From Acidobacteriota bacterium (GTDB taxonomy: Bacteria; Acidobacteriota; Blastocatellia; UBA7656): a stretch of DNA of 64,000 bases. The DNA lies in the NCBI GenBank assembly GCA_016201275.1, contig JACQDB010000135.1, forward strand, positions 1 to 64,000, read 5' to 3'. This document shows positions 17,705-27,853 of this stretch, in pieces. The notes beneath the pieces were generated by a model. The model had not been told where the DNA came from. It saw only the letters and a list, made by a program, of their open reading frames with translations, and made no database searches. A program made the position numbers and the translations under genes. Positions within the stretch are counted from its first letter, which is position 1, and every line of letters begins with the position of its first letter.

Positions 17705-18523
17705 ATGAAAAAAATCATTTTAACTACGGCGATACTCATACTCTGTGCGGTCTGTGCGATGGCGCAAAAATCGGCAACCCAAGCGTCCGCCCAAGGGCAG
17801 CAGCAAACCGCTGCAAGGCCAGCGGCAAAAGAATTGACGCTGGCTTCCGGAACCCAACTGGTCGCGCAATTACAAACAACGCTGGATGCCGGAAAGTTGC
17901 AAGAAGGCGATGCGGTAATCTTCAAAACCACAAAGGACATCAAGGCCAACGGCGAGCTTCTTTTTAAGAAAGGCTCGACCTTGATCGGCCACGTCACCCA
18001 GGCGCAGAAAAAATCCAAAGAGACTCAAGAGTCAAAAATCGGTCTGGTCTTTGACCGTCTGGAAAACGGCTCAATGATGATGCCGATAAACGCTACGCTC
18101 ACTTCGGTCACCAGAGCGGCGACCACGGCTGGCGCAGGCGATGATCTGTTTGCCGCTGGCGGCAGCACAACTTCAAGCGGCAGCGTTGCCACTGGTTCGC
18201 AAAGCTCAGGCGGTTTGCTTGGCGGCGTCACGGGTGCAGTGGGCGGCCTCACCAACCCCGCAGGCGGCGTACTCAACTCCACCACGCAAGCGGCTGGTGG
18301 CGTGGTCAATTCGACCACCGGCACGCTTGGCAATACGACAGGCGCGCTTGATCAGACGATCAAAGGATTACAGATTTCGCCATCCTCGAACACTTCAGCG
18401 GAAGGCAGTTCAATGCTGTCGCTGACTGGCGCTAATCTCAAACTCGAAAAAGGCACCTTCTTCAACCTGACCTTGAATCAGGAAGCCCAAGCCGAAGCGT
18501 CGCCGCGCAATAAAAAACCATAA
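17705..18523 (+). CDS. Secreted protein of unknown function
   Basis: 272 residues with a clear signal peptide (MKKIILTTAILILCAVCAMA). The first half is a beta-rich domain: ASGTQLVAQLQTTLDAGKLQEGD, then VIFKTTKDIKANGELLFKKGSTLIG and LVFDRLENGSMMMPINATL. It resembles conserved secreted proteins I associate with Acidobacteriota but have no named family for. The second half is a low-complexity Gly/Ser/Thr/Ala tract with short repeats (GGLLGGVTGAVGGLTNPAGG, then NSTTQAAGGVVNSTTG), probably flexible. GGAG 8 nt before the ATG supports the start. The gene converges with receptor 2. Confidence 0.75.
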   Translation: MKKIILTTAILILCAVCAMAQKSATQASAQGQQQTAARPAAKELTLASGTQLVAQLQTTLDAGKLQEGDAVIFKTTKDIKANGELLFKKGSTLIGHVTQAQKKSKETQESKIGLVFDRLENGSMMMPINATLTSVTRAATTAGAGDDLFAAGGSTTSSGSVATGSQSSGGLLGGVTGAVGGLTNPAGGVLNSTTQAAGGVVNSTTGTLGNTTGALDQTIKGLQISPSSNTSAEGSSMLSLTGANLKLEKGTFFNLTLNQEAQAEASPRNKKP

Positions 18524-18651
18524 GCTGTCGGCAGTAAGCAGCAATACAAAAAGGTAGTGGGTCAAAGGGGTGAGCGGTTCAGCGTACAAGCTTCAGCCCA
18601 AAAGCGCGACTAAGGGAAGGAGAAGAAAATATCCTCCCATCATTGCCGTAG

Positions 18652-18698
18652 AGAAGCGGTCTGTGACCGTTGGGCTGGCGGTCACAGACCGCTTCTCA
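18652..18698. repeat. Palindromic GAGGCGGTC-family hairpin, copy 2
   Basis: GAGAAGCGGTCTGTGACCG and its exact reverse complement, 19 bp each, around a 9-nt loop. It lies between two converging genes and could act as a shared 3' end structure. Confidence 0.7.
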
Positions 18699-18769
18699 AC
18701 CGTAGGCTATTTCTTTCGCTTGAAGGCGGGACTACGAAACCGCTCTACTTTTTGACTCACTCCCGCTGA

Positions 18770-21700
18770 TTAAAACGTCAGGCGCAAAGCCAACTGAATA
18801 TTGCGCGAGCCGCCGCCGCCTAAAAACGGATTGCCGATGCCGACATCCGGCGTAACGGTGATCGGCAAAAAGCCTTGTCCGCGCCCGGTCGCCGGGTCTA
18901 TGCCGTTGAAACTGGCGTCGGCAGAAAAGCCCGGCAGCAAAGGCGAAGCGAAGTTCGGATGATTGAAGACATTGAAGACCTCTGCACGAAATTGCAACTT
19001 CACCGCTTCGGTAATCTTCGTGGTTTTGAACAAAGACATATCCACGTTGCGATAGGAGGGGCCGATCAACGCATTGCGTCCGAGGCTGCCGAAGTGCTGC
19101 GTGCCGGGTATGCAGGAGGCGGCGCTGCCATCGCCTTTCGGGTCTAAGGTGCAAGGCACAGCAAAGGCCGAGAGATTCAAGAAACGATCCGCTCCATGCG
19201 TTCCCGCATAAGGGTTGCCGACCAAATCGGGGCGCGGGAAAAATTCGCCCGTGCCGTTATAATCGTCGAACAGATTAAGGTGAAAAGGCGAGCCGCTTCT
19301 CAAGGTGACGATGCCGTTCAACTGCCAGCCTTCGCCCAGGCGCGGATGCGCTTTCCATAAACTCGGCAACTCGTAACTGAACGTCCAGACGAAGCGATGG
19401 CGTCCATCGAAATTCGAGTTGGCGCGCTCCTGATCGGTGCGATAGCTGTTGTCGGGTTGCGTCGCATTGGCTACATAATCCTGGCCGTCCGAAGCGTTGT
19501 CAATCGAATGCGACCAAGTGTAATTGATCTGCGAACTGAAGCCGTGCCAGTTGCTCAAACTCAAACTGCTTTGCAGCGCGTTGTAGATCGAGTTGGAAGT
19601 GGATTCCAGATAATTGACATAAAAGAAGGTCCCGCCCGAAGGCGCAAACGGTCCGTTATCAAAAGGTCTGGCGCTGGACGCCGCCGGATTCACCGGCTGA
19701 TTGATGTCGCGGTAACGAAAAAGTTTGGCTCCCAGCGAACCAACATATCCGACTTGCAGCAAGAGGTTTTTGTTCAATTGATGCTGCACATTCAGGTTGT
19801 AATTCTGCACGTAAGGGGTTCGCACTTTTTGATCAACGGCAAACACATCGGAGTCGGCGTAGTTGGTAAAAATTGGCACGCCGCGTTTAATGGTGTCCAC
19901 CGTCGAGAACGAAAAAAGAATCGCCGCCGGGCCAATCGGATTATAAGCAGGCCCCGGATTGAAGGTGTTGAAGGGCAATTGACCGACGAAAAAGTCTTGC
20001 GAAAAAGCGTCGTAGAACAAGCCCCAACCGGCGCGCACCACGGTTTTGCCTTTGCCCGTCATATCCCAAGCCAGTCCCAGGCGCGGCGAAAAATTATTCA
20101 GGTCGCGGTCATACAAACGGTCAACCATACGCAAGCCGGTCTTGGGAGCGAAGTTGCTGAACAAGCCATGCTTTTCGCCGATGACGCCGAAATAGTCATA
20201 GCGCACGCCAAGATTGAGAGTCAGATTTTTGCTCCAGCGATAGCTGTCCTGCACATAAGCGGTGTGCGAATTTTGAAAAGTGTTGCGCCGCGAATCGCCT
20301 ACTGCTGAACGCCCACCGCTCAAGGTGCCGGAGAGAAAATCTTCGAGCGAAGCGAAGTCCAGGCGTCCGCGATAACCGGCATCGAAGAACGCATTGACGA
20401 AGGTGCGGCGAAATTCGTAGCCGGTCTTGATTTCATGTTTGGTCAGTTTGACGGTCAGGTTGTCTATGAAATGCCAGTTGGTGTCAACGCGAGCGCGTGG
20501 CACCGACAGCGTTGCGCCCAGAGAGGCCAGCGACGAACCGAAGTTCGGGTCGTTGCGAATGCGTATGAAGGGCAAGCCGAAATCTTGCGCTCCTTGAACG
20601 CCGGTGTTCAAACCTATCGAGCGCGGGTCAAAGCTGCGGTCTTCGGGGAAGAAGCCTTCATCGAAGCGGTTATAACCGAAGCGCGCTTCGTTGACTCGGC
20701 GCGACGAAAAAATTTTCAGGTACGAGAGCGACAACAGATTCACCGTCGTTGGCGTCACGGTGTTATAACCCGGCAGCACCGTGCCTGCGAGAATGGCCAG
20801 CGGGAAGGATTGATCGCTAGTGCCAAAGTAATAACGCCCGGTCACTTGATTGCGTTCGTTGAAGGCATGATCAATTTTAGCGATGAAGCTGTGAACATTA
20901 TTTTTGGCGGGCGTGGTGACAAAAAGATTCGGCGACGGGTCAAACAACGCCACAGGATTATTCGGCACAGGCCACGGGTTGCGCGCCAGCAAATCCCGAA
21001 TCACCGGATTGGTTGCGCCGCCCAAGGTGGCGATCTCTCGCGGGTCGGGAACACGGGCGACCGAGTTCAAACCGACTTTTTCGCGTTGGCCTTCATAGCT
21101 GGTAAACCAAAAAGTTTTGTTCTGCACGAAGGGGCCTCCGGCAGCAAAGCCGAATTGGTTGTTATGAAATTCGGTCTGCGCGATGGACTTGCCGCTGCCA
21201 TCGGTTCGCGGGTTGAAATAGTTGCGCGCATCCAGCGCGTTGTTGCGATAAAACTCAAACAGCGAGCCGTGAATTTGATTGCTGCCGGACTTGGTGACGA
21301 TGTTGACGATAGCACCGGAGTTGCGTCCGTACTCGGCTTCAAAGTTCGACAGAATCGCGGCTTCGGCAATCGCTTCGACGGGCAAGATCGTCGCCGGAGT
21401 GCCAAAGACTCCCGCTTCATTGATGGCCGGAAGATTGCGATAGCCGTCGTTCATATCGGTGCCATCGAGCAGATAATTATTCGAGCGTCCGCGATTGCCG
21501 TTGGCGCTGAAGAGGCCGAAGGAACCCGGCGAATCGGTCGCCCCTGAAGGGTCGCCGGTCGCGCCCGGAACCAGCACTAAAAACTTGGTGAAGTCGCGCC
21601 CGTTGATGGGCAAATCGGCGACCTGTTTGGCGGCAATCGTTCCGCCCAAAGTGTTGTTGGTAGTTTGCGCTTGCAAAGTTCCGGCATCAATCTCTACGAC

Positions 21701-22105
21701 CTCTTCGCGGCCTACGCTTAGTTCCGTATCAACGCGACGTTCGCCAGCGACCTCGACTTTCACGGCGCTAACTTTGGCTTTCTTGAAGCCCGTCGCGTCA
21801 ACGGTGACTTCATAATCGCCGATGGGCAATTCTGGAATGGTGTAATTACCGGCGTCGTCCGTGACCGTGGTGCGTTCGATGCCGGTATTAATATTTTTCG
21901 CTTTAATCGTGGCACCGGCAATTGCTGCGCCTTGCGGGTCAGTGACAGTGCCTAAAATTTTGCCGCGAAAAGTTTGCGCCAGCGTCGGCAAAGCCGCGCC
22001 GAAAGTCAGCGCGAAGATCAGAGTGATGGCCGAAAAAGTTTTCAGCAGGTTTGCATAAAAGTTTTTCTGCTTTGCACAAATGAGCGTTTTGCAGGGAAAT
22101 TTCAT
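18770..22105 (-). CDS. TonB-dependent receptor with carboxypeptidase-regulatory-like domain (receptor 2)
   Basis: 1111 residues. The signal peptide ([20 protein letters not shown]) is followed by a carboxypeptidase-regulatory-like domain (about 48-130: [36 protein letters not shown]). The plug has [25 protein letters not shown] and [20 protein letters not shown]; a barrel of about 800 residues ends in [15 protein letters not shown] lies 7 nt before the ATG. It has the same architecture as receptor 1 but diverges in most of the barrel. Its neighbour is feoAB, so a link to metal supply is possible but not shown. Confidence 0.9.
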   Translation of the reverse strand: MKFPCKTLICAKQKNFYANLLKTFSAITLIFALTFGAALPTLAQTFRGKILGTVTDPQGAAIAGATIKAKNINTGIERTTVTDDAGNYTIPELPIGDYEVTVDATGFKKAKVSAVKVEVAGERRVDTELSVGREEVVEIDAGTLQAQTTNNTLGGTIAAKQVADLPINGRDFTKFLVLVPGATGDPSGATDSPGSFGLFSANGNRGRSNNYLLDGTDMNDGYRNLPAINEAGVFGTPATILPVEAIAEAAILSNFEAEYGRNSGAIVNIVTKSGSNQIHGSLFEFYRNNALDARNYFNPRTDGSGKSIAQTEFHNNQFGFAAGGPFVQNKTFWFTSYEGQREKVGLNSVARVPDPREIATLGGATNPVIRDLLARNPWPVPNNPVALFDPSPNLFVTTPAKNNVHSFIAKIDHAFNERNQVTGRYYFGTSDQSFPLAILAGTVLPGYNTVTPTTVNLLSLSYLKIFSSRRVNEARFGYNRFDEGFFPEDRSFDPRSIGLNTGVQGAQDFGLPFIRIRNDPNFGSSLASLGATLSVPRARVDTNWHFIDNLTVKLTKHEIKTGYEFRRTFVNAFFDAGYRGRLDFASLEDFLSGTLSGGRSAVGDSRRNTFQNSHTAYVQDSYRWSKNLTLNLGVRYDYFGVIGEKHGLFSNFAPKTGLRMVDRLYDRDLNNFSPRLGLAWDMTGKGKTVVRAGWGLFYDAFSQDFFVGQLPFNTFNPGPAYNPIGPAAILFSFSTVDTIKRGVPIFTNYADSDVFAVDQKVRTPYVQNYNLNVQHQLNKNLLLQVGYVGSLGAKLFRYRDINQPVNPAASSARPFDNGPFAPSGGTFFYVNYLESTSNSIYNALQSSLSLSNWHGFSSQINYTWSHSIDNASDGQDYVANATQPDNSYRTDQERANSNFDGRHRFVWTFSYELPSLWKAHPRLGEGWQLNGIVTLRSGSPFHLNLFDDYNGTGEFFPRPDLVGNPYAGTHGADRFLNLSAFAVPCTLDPKGDGSAASCIPGTQHFGSLGRNALIGPSYRNVDMSLFKTTKITEAVKLQFRAEVFNVFNHPNFASPLLPGFSADASFNGIDPATGRGQGFLPITVTPDVGIGNPFLGGGGSRNIQLALRLTF

Positions 22106-22502
22106 AAGCTATCTCCTCTATTGATGTAGTTATGGTTACGGATGACAAAAAGTCAGCCACAGATTACACGAATTTATAGAGATTCACACGGGCAAATCGC
22201 ATTCGCATAAGCGTTGGCAAAAACTTGGTGTGCATCAAAAAAACGGTAGCGATAAAAAAAGTAACGAGGTCGTGTTTACGCGGTGAATCGCTGACAGGTT
22301 TTCGCTGTTGGATGGTTAGGGAAAAAAGTCGCGCTTGAACGGTCGTGCAAATGGTTGGCCAATCATAAAGCCGCGACGAACGCAGCGTGCGGTTGATTGA
22401 ATAGCAGAGAAAATCCAGAAACAGTTATCGTCGTCGCCCATCAAAAAAGCGGAGCGCCATTCTTCAATCAGCGAAGCGGTTGCGCTGAAAATGCTGGTCT
22501 GA
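22106..22502. other. Intergenic region between receptor 2 and feoB
   Basis: About 400 bp upstream of receptor 2 on the minus strand. I see no gene, and none of the repeat families found elsewhere in the window. It presumably holds the receptor promoter. Confidence 0.4.
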
Positions 22503-24527
22503 TTACGCCACGCCGATAACCCGCAAGCCTTGCACGACGGCTACTGAAAGCAGATAGCCGAGTCCCGTGTAAAACAGCAATTGCAATCCCGCCATCTTCC
22601 ACGAATTGGTTTCGGCGCGCACCACAGAGACCGTCGAAAGACATTGCAGCGAAAAGAAGAAGAAGACCATCAGACCGATGATGCTCGATGGCGTAAACAC
22701 TCGTTGCGAGCTATTGGCAAAGGTCGCTTCGCGCATGGTGTCGAGCAATCCGGCTTGCTGCGCTTGCTCATTATTTTCGTCGGCTACATGAAAGACGATG
22801 GCCATGGTTGACACGAACACTTCACGCGCCGCAAAAGCGGAAATCAAACCGACGCCGACGCGCCAATCTACCGCCATAGGCCGCAGCACAGGTTCCAGGC
22901 TCTGTCCCAGTTGCGCCGCAAAGGAATGATCCAAATCGCTGGCCGTGATGAACGCTGCAGACGTGCCGTCTTCACGTTTAGGTTGCTGCGCGCCAAGCCC
23001 AAAATTGGAAAGCATCCAGAGAATAGAGGAGATGATGATGATCGGTGCTCCGGCTCTTTTCAAATATGCCGAAGCTCTTGACCAAGTGATTTTCAGCGTC
23101 GGTTTGATAAGCGGACGGCGATACAGCGGCATTTCCATAGCCAGCATCGAATCACTTTTTTTGCGTATGAAAAGTTTGCCGATGATGCCTGCAGTTAAGG
23201 AGCCAGTCAACAAACTGGCAAGATAAATACAGGCCAATGCCAGCCCGGCTTTGCCCACCGCACCGGGCAACAGCGCCGCCAGCAACAAAGCATAAACCGG
23301 CAGTCTTGCGCTGCAACTCATCAACGGAATAATCCATATGGTCAGCAGGCGTTCGCGCTTTGACGGAATGGTGCGCGCTGCCAACACCGCAGGAATGGCG
23401 CAGGCAAACCCCGACAGCATGGGAACGAAGGAACGACCATGCAGCCCCAAAGCAGAAAGCGGACGATCAACCAAAGCCGCGCCCCTCGATAAATAGCCGG
23501 AATCTTCCAGCAACGTCATCAGGAAAAAGAGTATGAGGATTTGCGGAAAGAAGACCGCCACCGCACCAACACCGCCGATGATGCCTTCGGCGATGAAGCG
23601 TGCCAAAATACCTTCGGGCAAAACCGCCAGCGTCAACGCTCCGGCTTCTTTGAACAGCCATTCGATAAAGTCCATGAAGGGTTGCGCCAGCCAGAAGATG
23701 GAAGCGAACAAGCCGCCTAAAATAATAAAGAAAATTGGCAAGCCTGCATAACGATGCAGAACGACTTTATCAATGCGTGCGGTCAAAGAATTTTCAGCCA
23801 GCATTAGTGGCCGACTCTTTTTTACTGCGCCGCTGGCGTCTAAAATGGCGCGCAAACGGCGATACGCTTCTACCGGTTCATCGGGAATTTCGGCCAGCAC
23901 AGCGGCGGTGATGAAGGGATTGGTAAGCCGCTCGCGCAATGCCGTCATCAATTCCCCAACGCCCCAACCGGTGCGCCCGTCCACGGGAACCACCGCCACG
24001 CCCAGCGCCTCAGAGAGTTTTTTGCTGTTGATGGTTTGCCCGGATTTGGCTAGTAAATCCATCATCGTCAACGCGACCACCACAGGCTTGCCTTGTCGAG
24101 CAACGAAGGCCGCAAATTTCAAATGACGCTCTAACTGTGTCGCATCTACAACGATGATGAGCGCGTCGGGGTGAATGGAGTCGTGACGGCCTTCGATGAC
24201 CGAGCAGGAAAGTTCTTCTTCTATGGTGGGTGCTACGGTGGAGTGTACGCCCGGCAAATCTACGAAAGAGATTTCCGCGCCCAACTCAGCGCGGCTTTTG
24301 CCACGCGAAATGGTGACCGTGACGCCGGGATAATTAGCGGTGTGAAAGCCGCCGCCGGTCAGGCCGTTCATCAACGCGGTCTTGCCAGCGTTGGGCACGC
24401 CCGCCAGACAAACCGTCAGCACTCGATCCGCAGGCGTGACGGGGGGCGCAGCCTGTTCCTCTGCCGTCCGGGTTTCTGTAGAAGTGGTCGTGAGGGCGCT
24501 GGAGTTGATTAAAGCACTCTGATCCAT
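22503..24527 (-). CDS. feoB: Ferrous iron transporter FeoB
   Basis: 674 residues from the ATG at 24527; upstream in-frame codons only read through feoA. The N-terminal G domain has GVPNAGKT (G1), NYPGVTV, DLPGVHS (G3) and PTIEEE. The membrane half carries the two gate repeats, GFACAIPAVLAARTIPSKRER and SAFAAREVFVSTMAIVFH, and about eight helices. The G4 motif, normally NxxD, reads ALTMMD, so the guanine-contacting Asn is Thr; nucleotide specificity or affinity may differ. The start overlaps the end of feoA by 19 nt, indicating translational coupling. It imports Fe(II) through the inner membrane. Confidence 0.93.
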   Translation of the reverse strand: MDQSALINSSALTTTSTETRTAEEQAAPPVTPADRVLTVCLAGVPNAGKTALMNGLTGGGFHTANYPGVTVTISRGKSRAELGAEISFVDLPGVHSTVAPTIEEELSCSVIEGRHDSIHPDALIIVVDATQLERHLKFAAFVARQGKPVVVALTMMDLLAKSGQTINSKKLSEALGVAVVPVDGRTGWGVGELMTALRERLTNPFITAAVLAEIPDEPVEAYRRLRAILDASGAVKKSRPLMLAENSLTARIDKVVLHRYAGLPIFFIILGGLFASIFWLAQPFMDFIEWLFKEAGALTLAVLPEGILARFIAEGIIGGVGAVAVFFPQILILFFLMTLLEDSGYLSRGAALVDRPLSALGLHGRSFVPMLSGFACAIPAVLAARTIPSKRERLLTIWIIPLMSCSARLPVYALLLAALLPGAVGKAGLALACIYLASLLTGSLTAGIIGKLFIRKKSDSMLAMEMPLYRRPLIKPTLKITWSRASAYLKRAGAPIIIISSILWMLSNFGLGAQQPKREDGTSAAFITASDLDHSFAAQLGQSLEPVLRPMAVDWRVGVGLISAFAAREVFVSTMAIVFHVADENNEQAQQAGLLDTMREATFANSSQRVFTPSSIIGLMVFFFFSLQCLSTVSVVRAETNSWKMAGLQLLFYTGLGYLLSVAVVQGLRVIGVA

Positions 24528-24727
24528 GCGGCTTCCCGGCGTCTGAGCGCCAGACGCATTCCACGCACTTCCACCACCAGCGGGTCGCCAAACGGCACGG
24601 CTTGCACCACCGCCATTTCCTCGCCCGGCGTCAGCCCCAAATCCAGCAACCGGCGACATTCGGTCTCCGGGCCATCCAGTCTTTCGATACGACAACAAGT
24701 GTTGATCGGCGCATCCAGCAGTTTCAT
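24509..24727 (-). CDS. feoA: FeoA-type SH3-like protein
   Basis: 72 residues, the normal size. Core features are ETECRRLLDLGLTPGEEMAVVQAVPFGDPLVVEVRGMRLALRR, the typical FeoA beta-barrel with a Gly-rich turn, cut here only by numbering. It is a small cytoplasmic partner that supports FeoB. The ATG follows AAGG by 5 nt, and the gene is the first of the feoAB pair. Confidence 0.92.
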   Translation of the reverse strand: MKLLDAPINTCCRIERLDGPETECRRLLDLGLTPGEEMAVVQAVPFGDPLVVEVRGMRLALRRREAAWIRVL

Positions 24728-24769
24728 ATGAACCTTTTTATGATTACTTTGAAAATAAGTCCTAAAATG

Positions 24770-24786
24770 AAATTGACTTTCAATTT
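24770..24786 (-). promoter_or_regulatory. Candidate operator of feoAB
   Basis: A perfect 17-bp palindrome AAATTGA-CTT-TCAATTT lies 43 bp upstream of feoA in an AT-rich promoter-like stretch. Its size and place suit a dimeric iron- or oxygen-responsive repressor. It matches neither the Fur, IdeR nor FNR consensus closely, so the regulator is unknown. Confidence 0.4.
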
Positions 24787-25018
24787 AAGTCCACGTAGAG
24801 AATACGGCCAATCGGTAGGCTTGTCAATAAAATTAATCGCCTACCGAAAGGCGTTCACGGCTGCGCCGTCAAACCGTCTGACAAGTGATAACAAGTCGGT
24901 TTTTATTGAGGTTTTTGATACTTTTTCAGTTTGTGCTGCGTCGTTCGGCTCACTTGCCCATACCTCTCACAGACAGAGCCAATCCTCAAACCAAGTTTAC
25001 AACTCCTTCTGAAGGCAA

Positions 25019-25700
25019 TGGGCTTTGGCTATGCAAAGCCTTCTAACACAGGGAAACTGGTCACGAAGATGAGGATCGGCGGCGACACAAATCCATAGAG
25101 ACGGAGTTTCAGGACGAGTTGTATCCGCATGGCGTGAGCAATGATCCGATATTTTGGGAGCGCGGCATGGCGATGTTGCTGATTTATGCCAGGCGTGAAG
25201 CCACAACTTTTTGGCAACCGCTTGGCAGCACCGAAGGCCATCGCCGCTGGTGGCTTTTTATGAAAGAGATTATGCTGACCAATCCCGGCAACAGGGTTGT
25301 TGCCATTGAACTCGATGCAGTCTTTACGACCTATGCAACACACACCAGTTGCTCAAATAGAGGTTGGCGCAGTTTTGCCTGAGTTAGAGATTACTTGTCG
25401 CTAACCAAGCGCTTTTGTGGCGTTGGCATTGACTGCGCTTCTCGCTTACAGAAAATGGCGTCATACTCGCCTCGTCAGCAAAGAGCGCCTATCATAAAAC
25501 CTTGAGGCGAAAATGAGAGAGTAGGTTCGATACGCCTAAGTCACAGCTACCTTTCCTTGCCGCAGCAACGATTCTTTTTGCTATCGGGTTATTCGTAAAG
25601 AAATTTCGTCACACACGGATTGCCTCTCTGGCTACTCTGTATATCTGGTTTGAATAAGGGTTTTGGTTTGCTGAAACAACGAGCGGGTTGGCAATGGCAG
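25019..25700 (+). pseudogene. Gene remnants upstream of asnB
   Basis: The 1.1 kb between feoA and asnB has no intact gene but several protein-like scraps. A short frame from ATG 25019 reads MGFGYAKPSNTG and stops at about 25105. An overlapping frame continues to 25382 with QDELYPHGVSNDPIFWERG, then MAMLLIYARRE and TNPGNRVVAIELD. A third piece, LPFLAAATILFAIGLFVKKF, a transmembrane-like segment, ends at a stop near 25656 and has no start. Base composition is lower in GC than the neighbours. I read this as decayed genes; no family is recognised. Confidence 0.35.
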
Positions 25701-25818
25701 GGATAGAACATTCTTATCCGCGCACCACACTCAATTTCACTTTTCATGGAGCCGATTGGTGGCACGTCGGCATTTTGGTACTATCTATTTCTTTATTGAT
25801 GGGGGAAGTGATTATCTT

Positions 25819-27717
25819 ATGTGCGGCATCTGCGGAGTCGTCGGCCAAGCCGATGAACAACTCATCAAGAATATGCTTGCGCCTATCGCGCATCGCGGCC
25901 CCGACGATGAAGGTATCTACATCGCCCCTGCCGCCAACGGCGAGCGCGTCGGCCTCGGACATCGCCGCCTCTCCATCCTTGATCTTTCGCCAGCCGGTCA
26001 CGAACCGATGCGTGACGCGCAAGGCGAAATCTGGCTCACCTACAACGGCGAAATTTACAACTTCAAAGCGCTTCGCAAAGAACTGGAAAGATGCGGTCAT
26101 CACTTCACATCCGAAACTGATGCCGAAGTCGTCATCTATGCCTACCGCGAATGGGGCTTGAACTCTCTGGCGATGTTTAACGGCATCTTCGCCTTTGCCT
26201 TATGGGATGGGCGCAACAACTCCTTGCTTCTGGCGCGTGACCATTTGGGCGTCAAGCCGCTGTATTACGCCGACACACCCGCCGGTTTTGCTTTCGCTTC
26301 GGAAATCAAGGCGCTGCTGGCGATGCCAAATTTTCAACGCGAAGTTGACCTTGAATCATTGAATCAATACCTCTCTTTTTTATGGACGCCCGACCCCTAC
26401 ACGCTGTTTCGCGGCGTCAAGAAATTGCCGCCCGCGCATTTTCTGCTTTATCAAAATGGACGCGCCGAGGTGCGCTCATTTTGGGACGTGGAGTTCAACG
26501 AAGACGATTCGCTCACCGAGCAAGATTGGATTGAACGAGTGCGCGAACAGGTCGAACGCAGCGTGCGCGCGCAGATGATTGCCGATGTGCCGCTCGGCGC
26601 GTTTTTATCGGGAGGCGTGGATTCGTCTTCAATCGTGGCGCTTATGACCGGCCTCGCTTCGCAGCAAGTGACGACTTACACCTTCGGTTTCAAGAGCGAA
26701 GATTTGCGTTACGACATACTCGAAGACGATGTGAAGTATGCGCGGGAAATCGGCGCAAAACTTGACACCGATTATCACGAAAGTTTCTTCGAGCCGCAGG
26801 TGATAGAGTTACTTCCGAAAATTGTTTATCACATGGACGAACCCGTTGCCGACCCCGCAGCGATTACCAGTTACCTGATTTGCAAAGCGGCGCGGGAACG
26901 CCTGACGGTTCTGCTTTCCGGCATGGGAGGTGATGAAGTGTTTGCCGGTTATCCGCGTCACATCGCCGTAAAAATAGCCGACGCCTACAACCTGATTCCG
27001 TCTTTCATCTCGCGCCCTTTGGTTGAAGCGATGCCGGCTTCGATGCCTGGGCGCTTCAATTCGGTCTTTCGCAATACCAAAAAACTGGCGCGGTCGGCGG
27101 CCTTGCCTTTGCGCGAGCGCTACTTGGGTTATTGCACCTATTTCAAAGAAGACGAAAAGGCGAAGCTTTATTCAAGCGCGATGAACGAAGCCGCGATGAA
27201 TTTCAACGCGCTCGCCGCGCACCAAAAATACTTCGACAAAGTTGCCGACGAAGATTTCGTCAATCAGATGCTCTACGTGGATATGAAAACTTTTTTGCCG
27301 TGTTTGAATTTGACCTACACCGACAAAACCAGCATGGCCAATTCGATGGAAGTGCGCGTGCCGTTGCTTGATTACGAGTTGGTAGAGATGGCGGCGCGCA
27401 TACCAACGCGACTAAAAATCAAAGGGCTGACGCGCAAATATGTATTGAAGAAAGCCGCTGAAGCGTGGCTGCCAAAAAATATTATTTACCGCAAGAAAGC
27501 CGGGTTCAGCGCGCCTTTGCGTTCGTGGCTACACAACGATTTGCGCCCGATGGTCGAAGAGTTATTGTCCGAAACGAACATCAAGCGGCGCGGTTATTTC
27601 GATTACGCTGAGGTGCGCCGTTTGATTGATGACAACCTGGCGGGACGCGAAGATAACGGTTTGAAGATTTTTCAACTGCTGACGCTTGAGTTGTGGCATC
27701 GTGAATTTATTGATTGA
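25819..27717 (+). CDS. asnB: Glutamine-hydrolysing asparagine synthetase
   Basis: 632 residues from the ATG at 25819, chosen because it places Cys at position 2 (MCGICGVVG), the N-terminal nucleophile of the glutaminase domain. The glutaminase half has HRGPDDEG, LGHRRLSILDLSPAGHEPM and YNGEIYNFKAL. The synthetase half has the ATP-binding SGGVDSSSIVAL, VLLSGMGGDEVFAGYPRH and KKAGFSAPLRSWL. It converts Asp and Gln to Asn and Glu. As the first gene of a run with a methyltransferase and a sugar-nucleotide epimerase, it may be an amidotransferase for surface polysaccharide or a small product rather than for bulk asparagine. Confidence 0.93.
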   Translation: MCGICGVVGQADEQLIKNMLAPIAHRGPDDEGIYIAPAANGERVGLGHRRLSILDLSPAGHEPMRDAQGEIWLTYNGEIYNFKALRKELERCGHHFTSETDAEVVIYAYREWGLNSLAMFNGIFAFALWDGRNNSLLLARDHLGVKPLYYADTPAGFAFASEIKALLAMPNFQREVDLESLNQYLSFLWTPDPYTLFRGVKKLPPAHFLLYQNGRAEVRSFWDVEFNEDDSLTEQDWIERVREQVERSVRAQMIADVPLGAFLSGGVDSSSIVALMTGLASQQVTTYTFGFKSEDLRYDILEDDVKYAREIGAKLDTDYHESFFEPQVIELLPKIVYHMDEPVADPAAITSYLICKAARERLTVLLSGMGGDEVFAGYPRHIAVKIADAYNLIPSFISRPLVEAMPASMPGRFNSVFRNTKKLARSAALPLRERYLGYCTYFKEDEKAKLYSSAMNEAAMNFNALAAHQKYFDKVADEDFVNQMLYVDMKTFLPCLNLTYTDKTSMANSMEVRVPLLDYELVEMAARIPTRLKIKGLTRKYVLKKAAEAWLPKNIIYRKKAGFSAPLRSWLHNDLRPMVEELLSETNIKRRGYFDYAEVRRLIDDNLAGREDNGLKIFQLLTLELWHREFID

Positions 27718-27728
27718 AGAGTCTGCGA

Positions 27729-27841
27729 GTCTAGCGTCCGGTGTCCGGCGTCCCTGACTTTAGCTTCCATCAGTATCCGAAAATGGTGGATTGCGAACCC
27801 AGAGTCAGAAACATTGCGACACCGGACGCCGGACACCAGAC
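27729..27841. repeat. Heptad repeat hairpin between asnB and the methyltransferase
   Basis: GTC recurs every 7-8 nt in the left arm (GTCTAGC GTCCGGT GTCCGGC GTCCC, from 27729), and the right arm 27818-27841 is its near complement, about 20 of 24 positions. The loop is about 65 nt. Confidence 0.6.
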
Positions 27842-27853
27842 AAAAGACGGCTT

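Noticed and set aside
19397-21547. Two plus-strand frames of 303 and 370 codons
   Set aside because: Both are antisense to receptor 2 and have Arg/Ile-rich non-protein-like composition.
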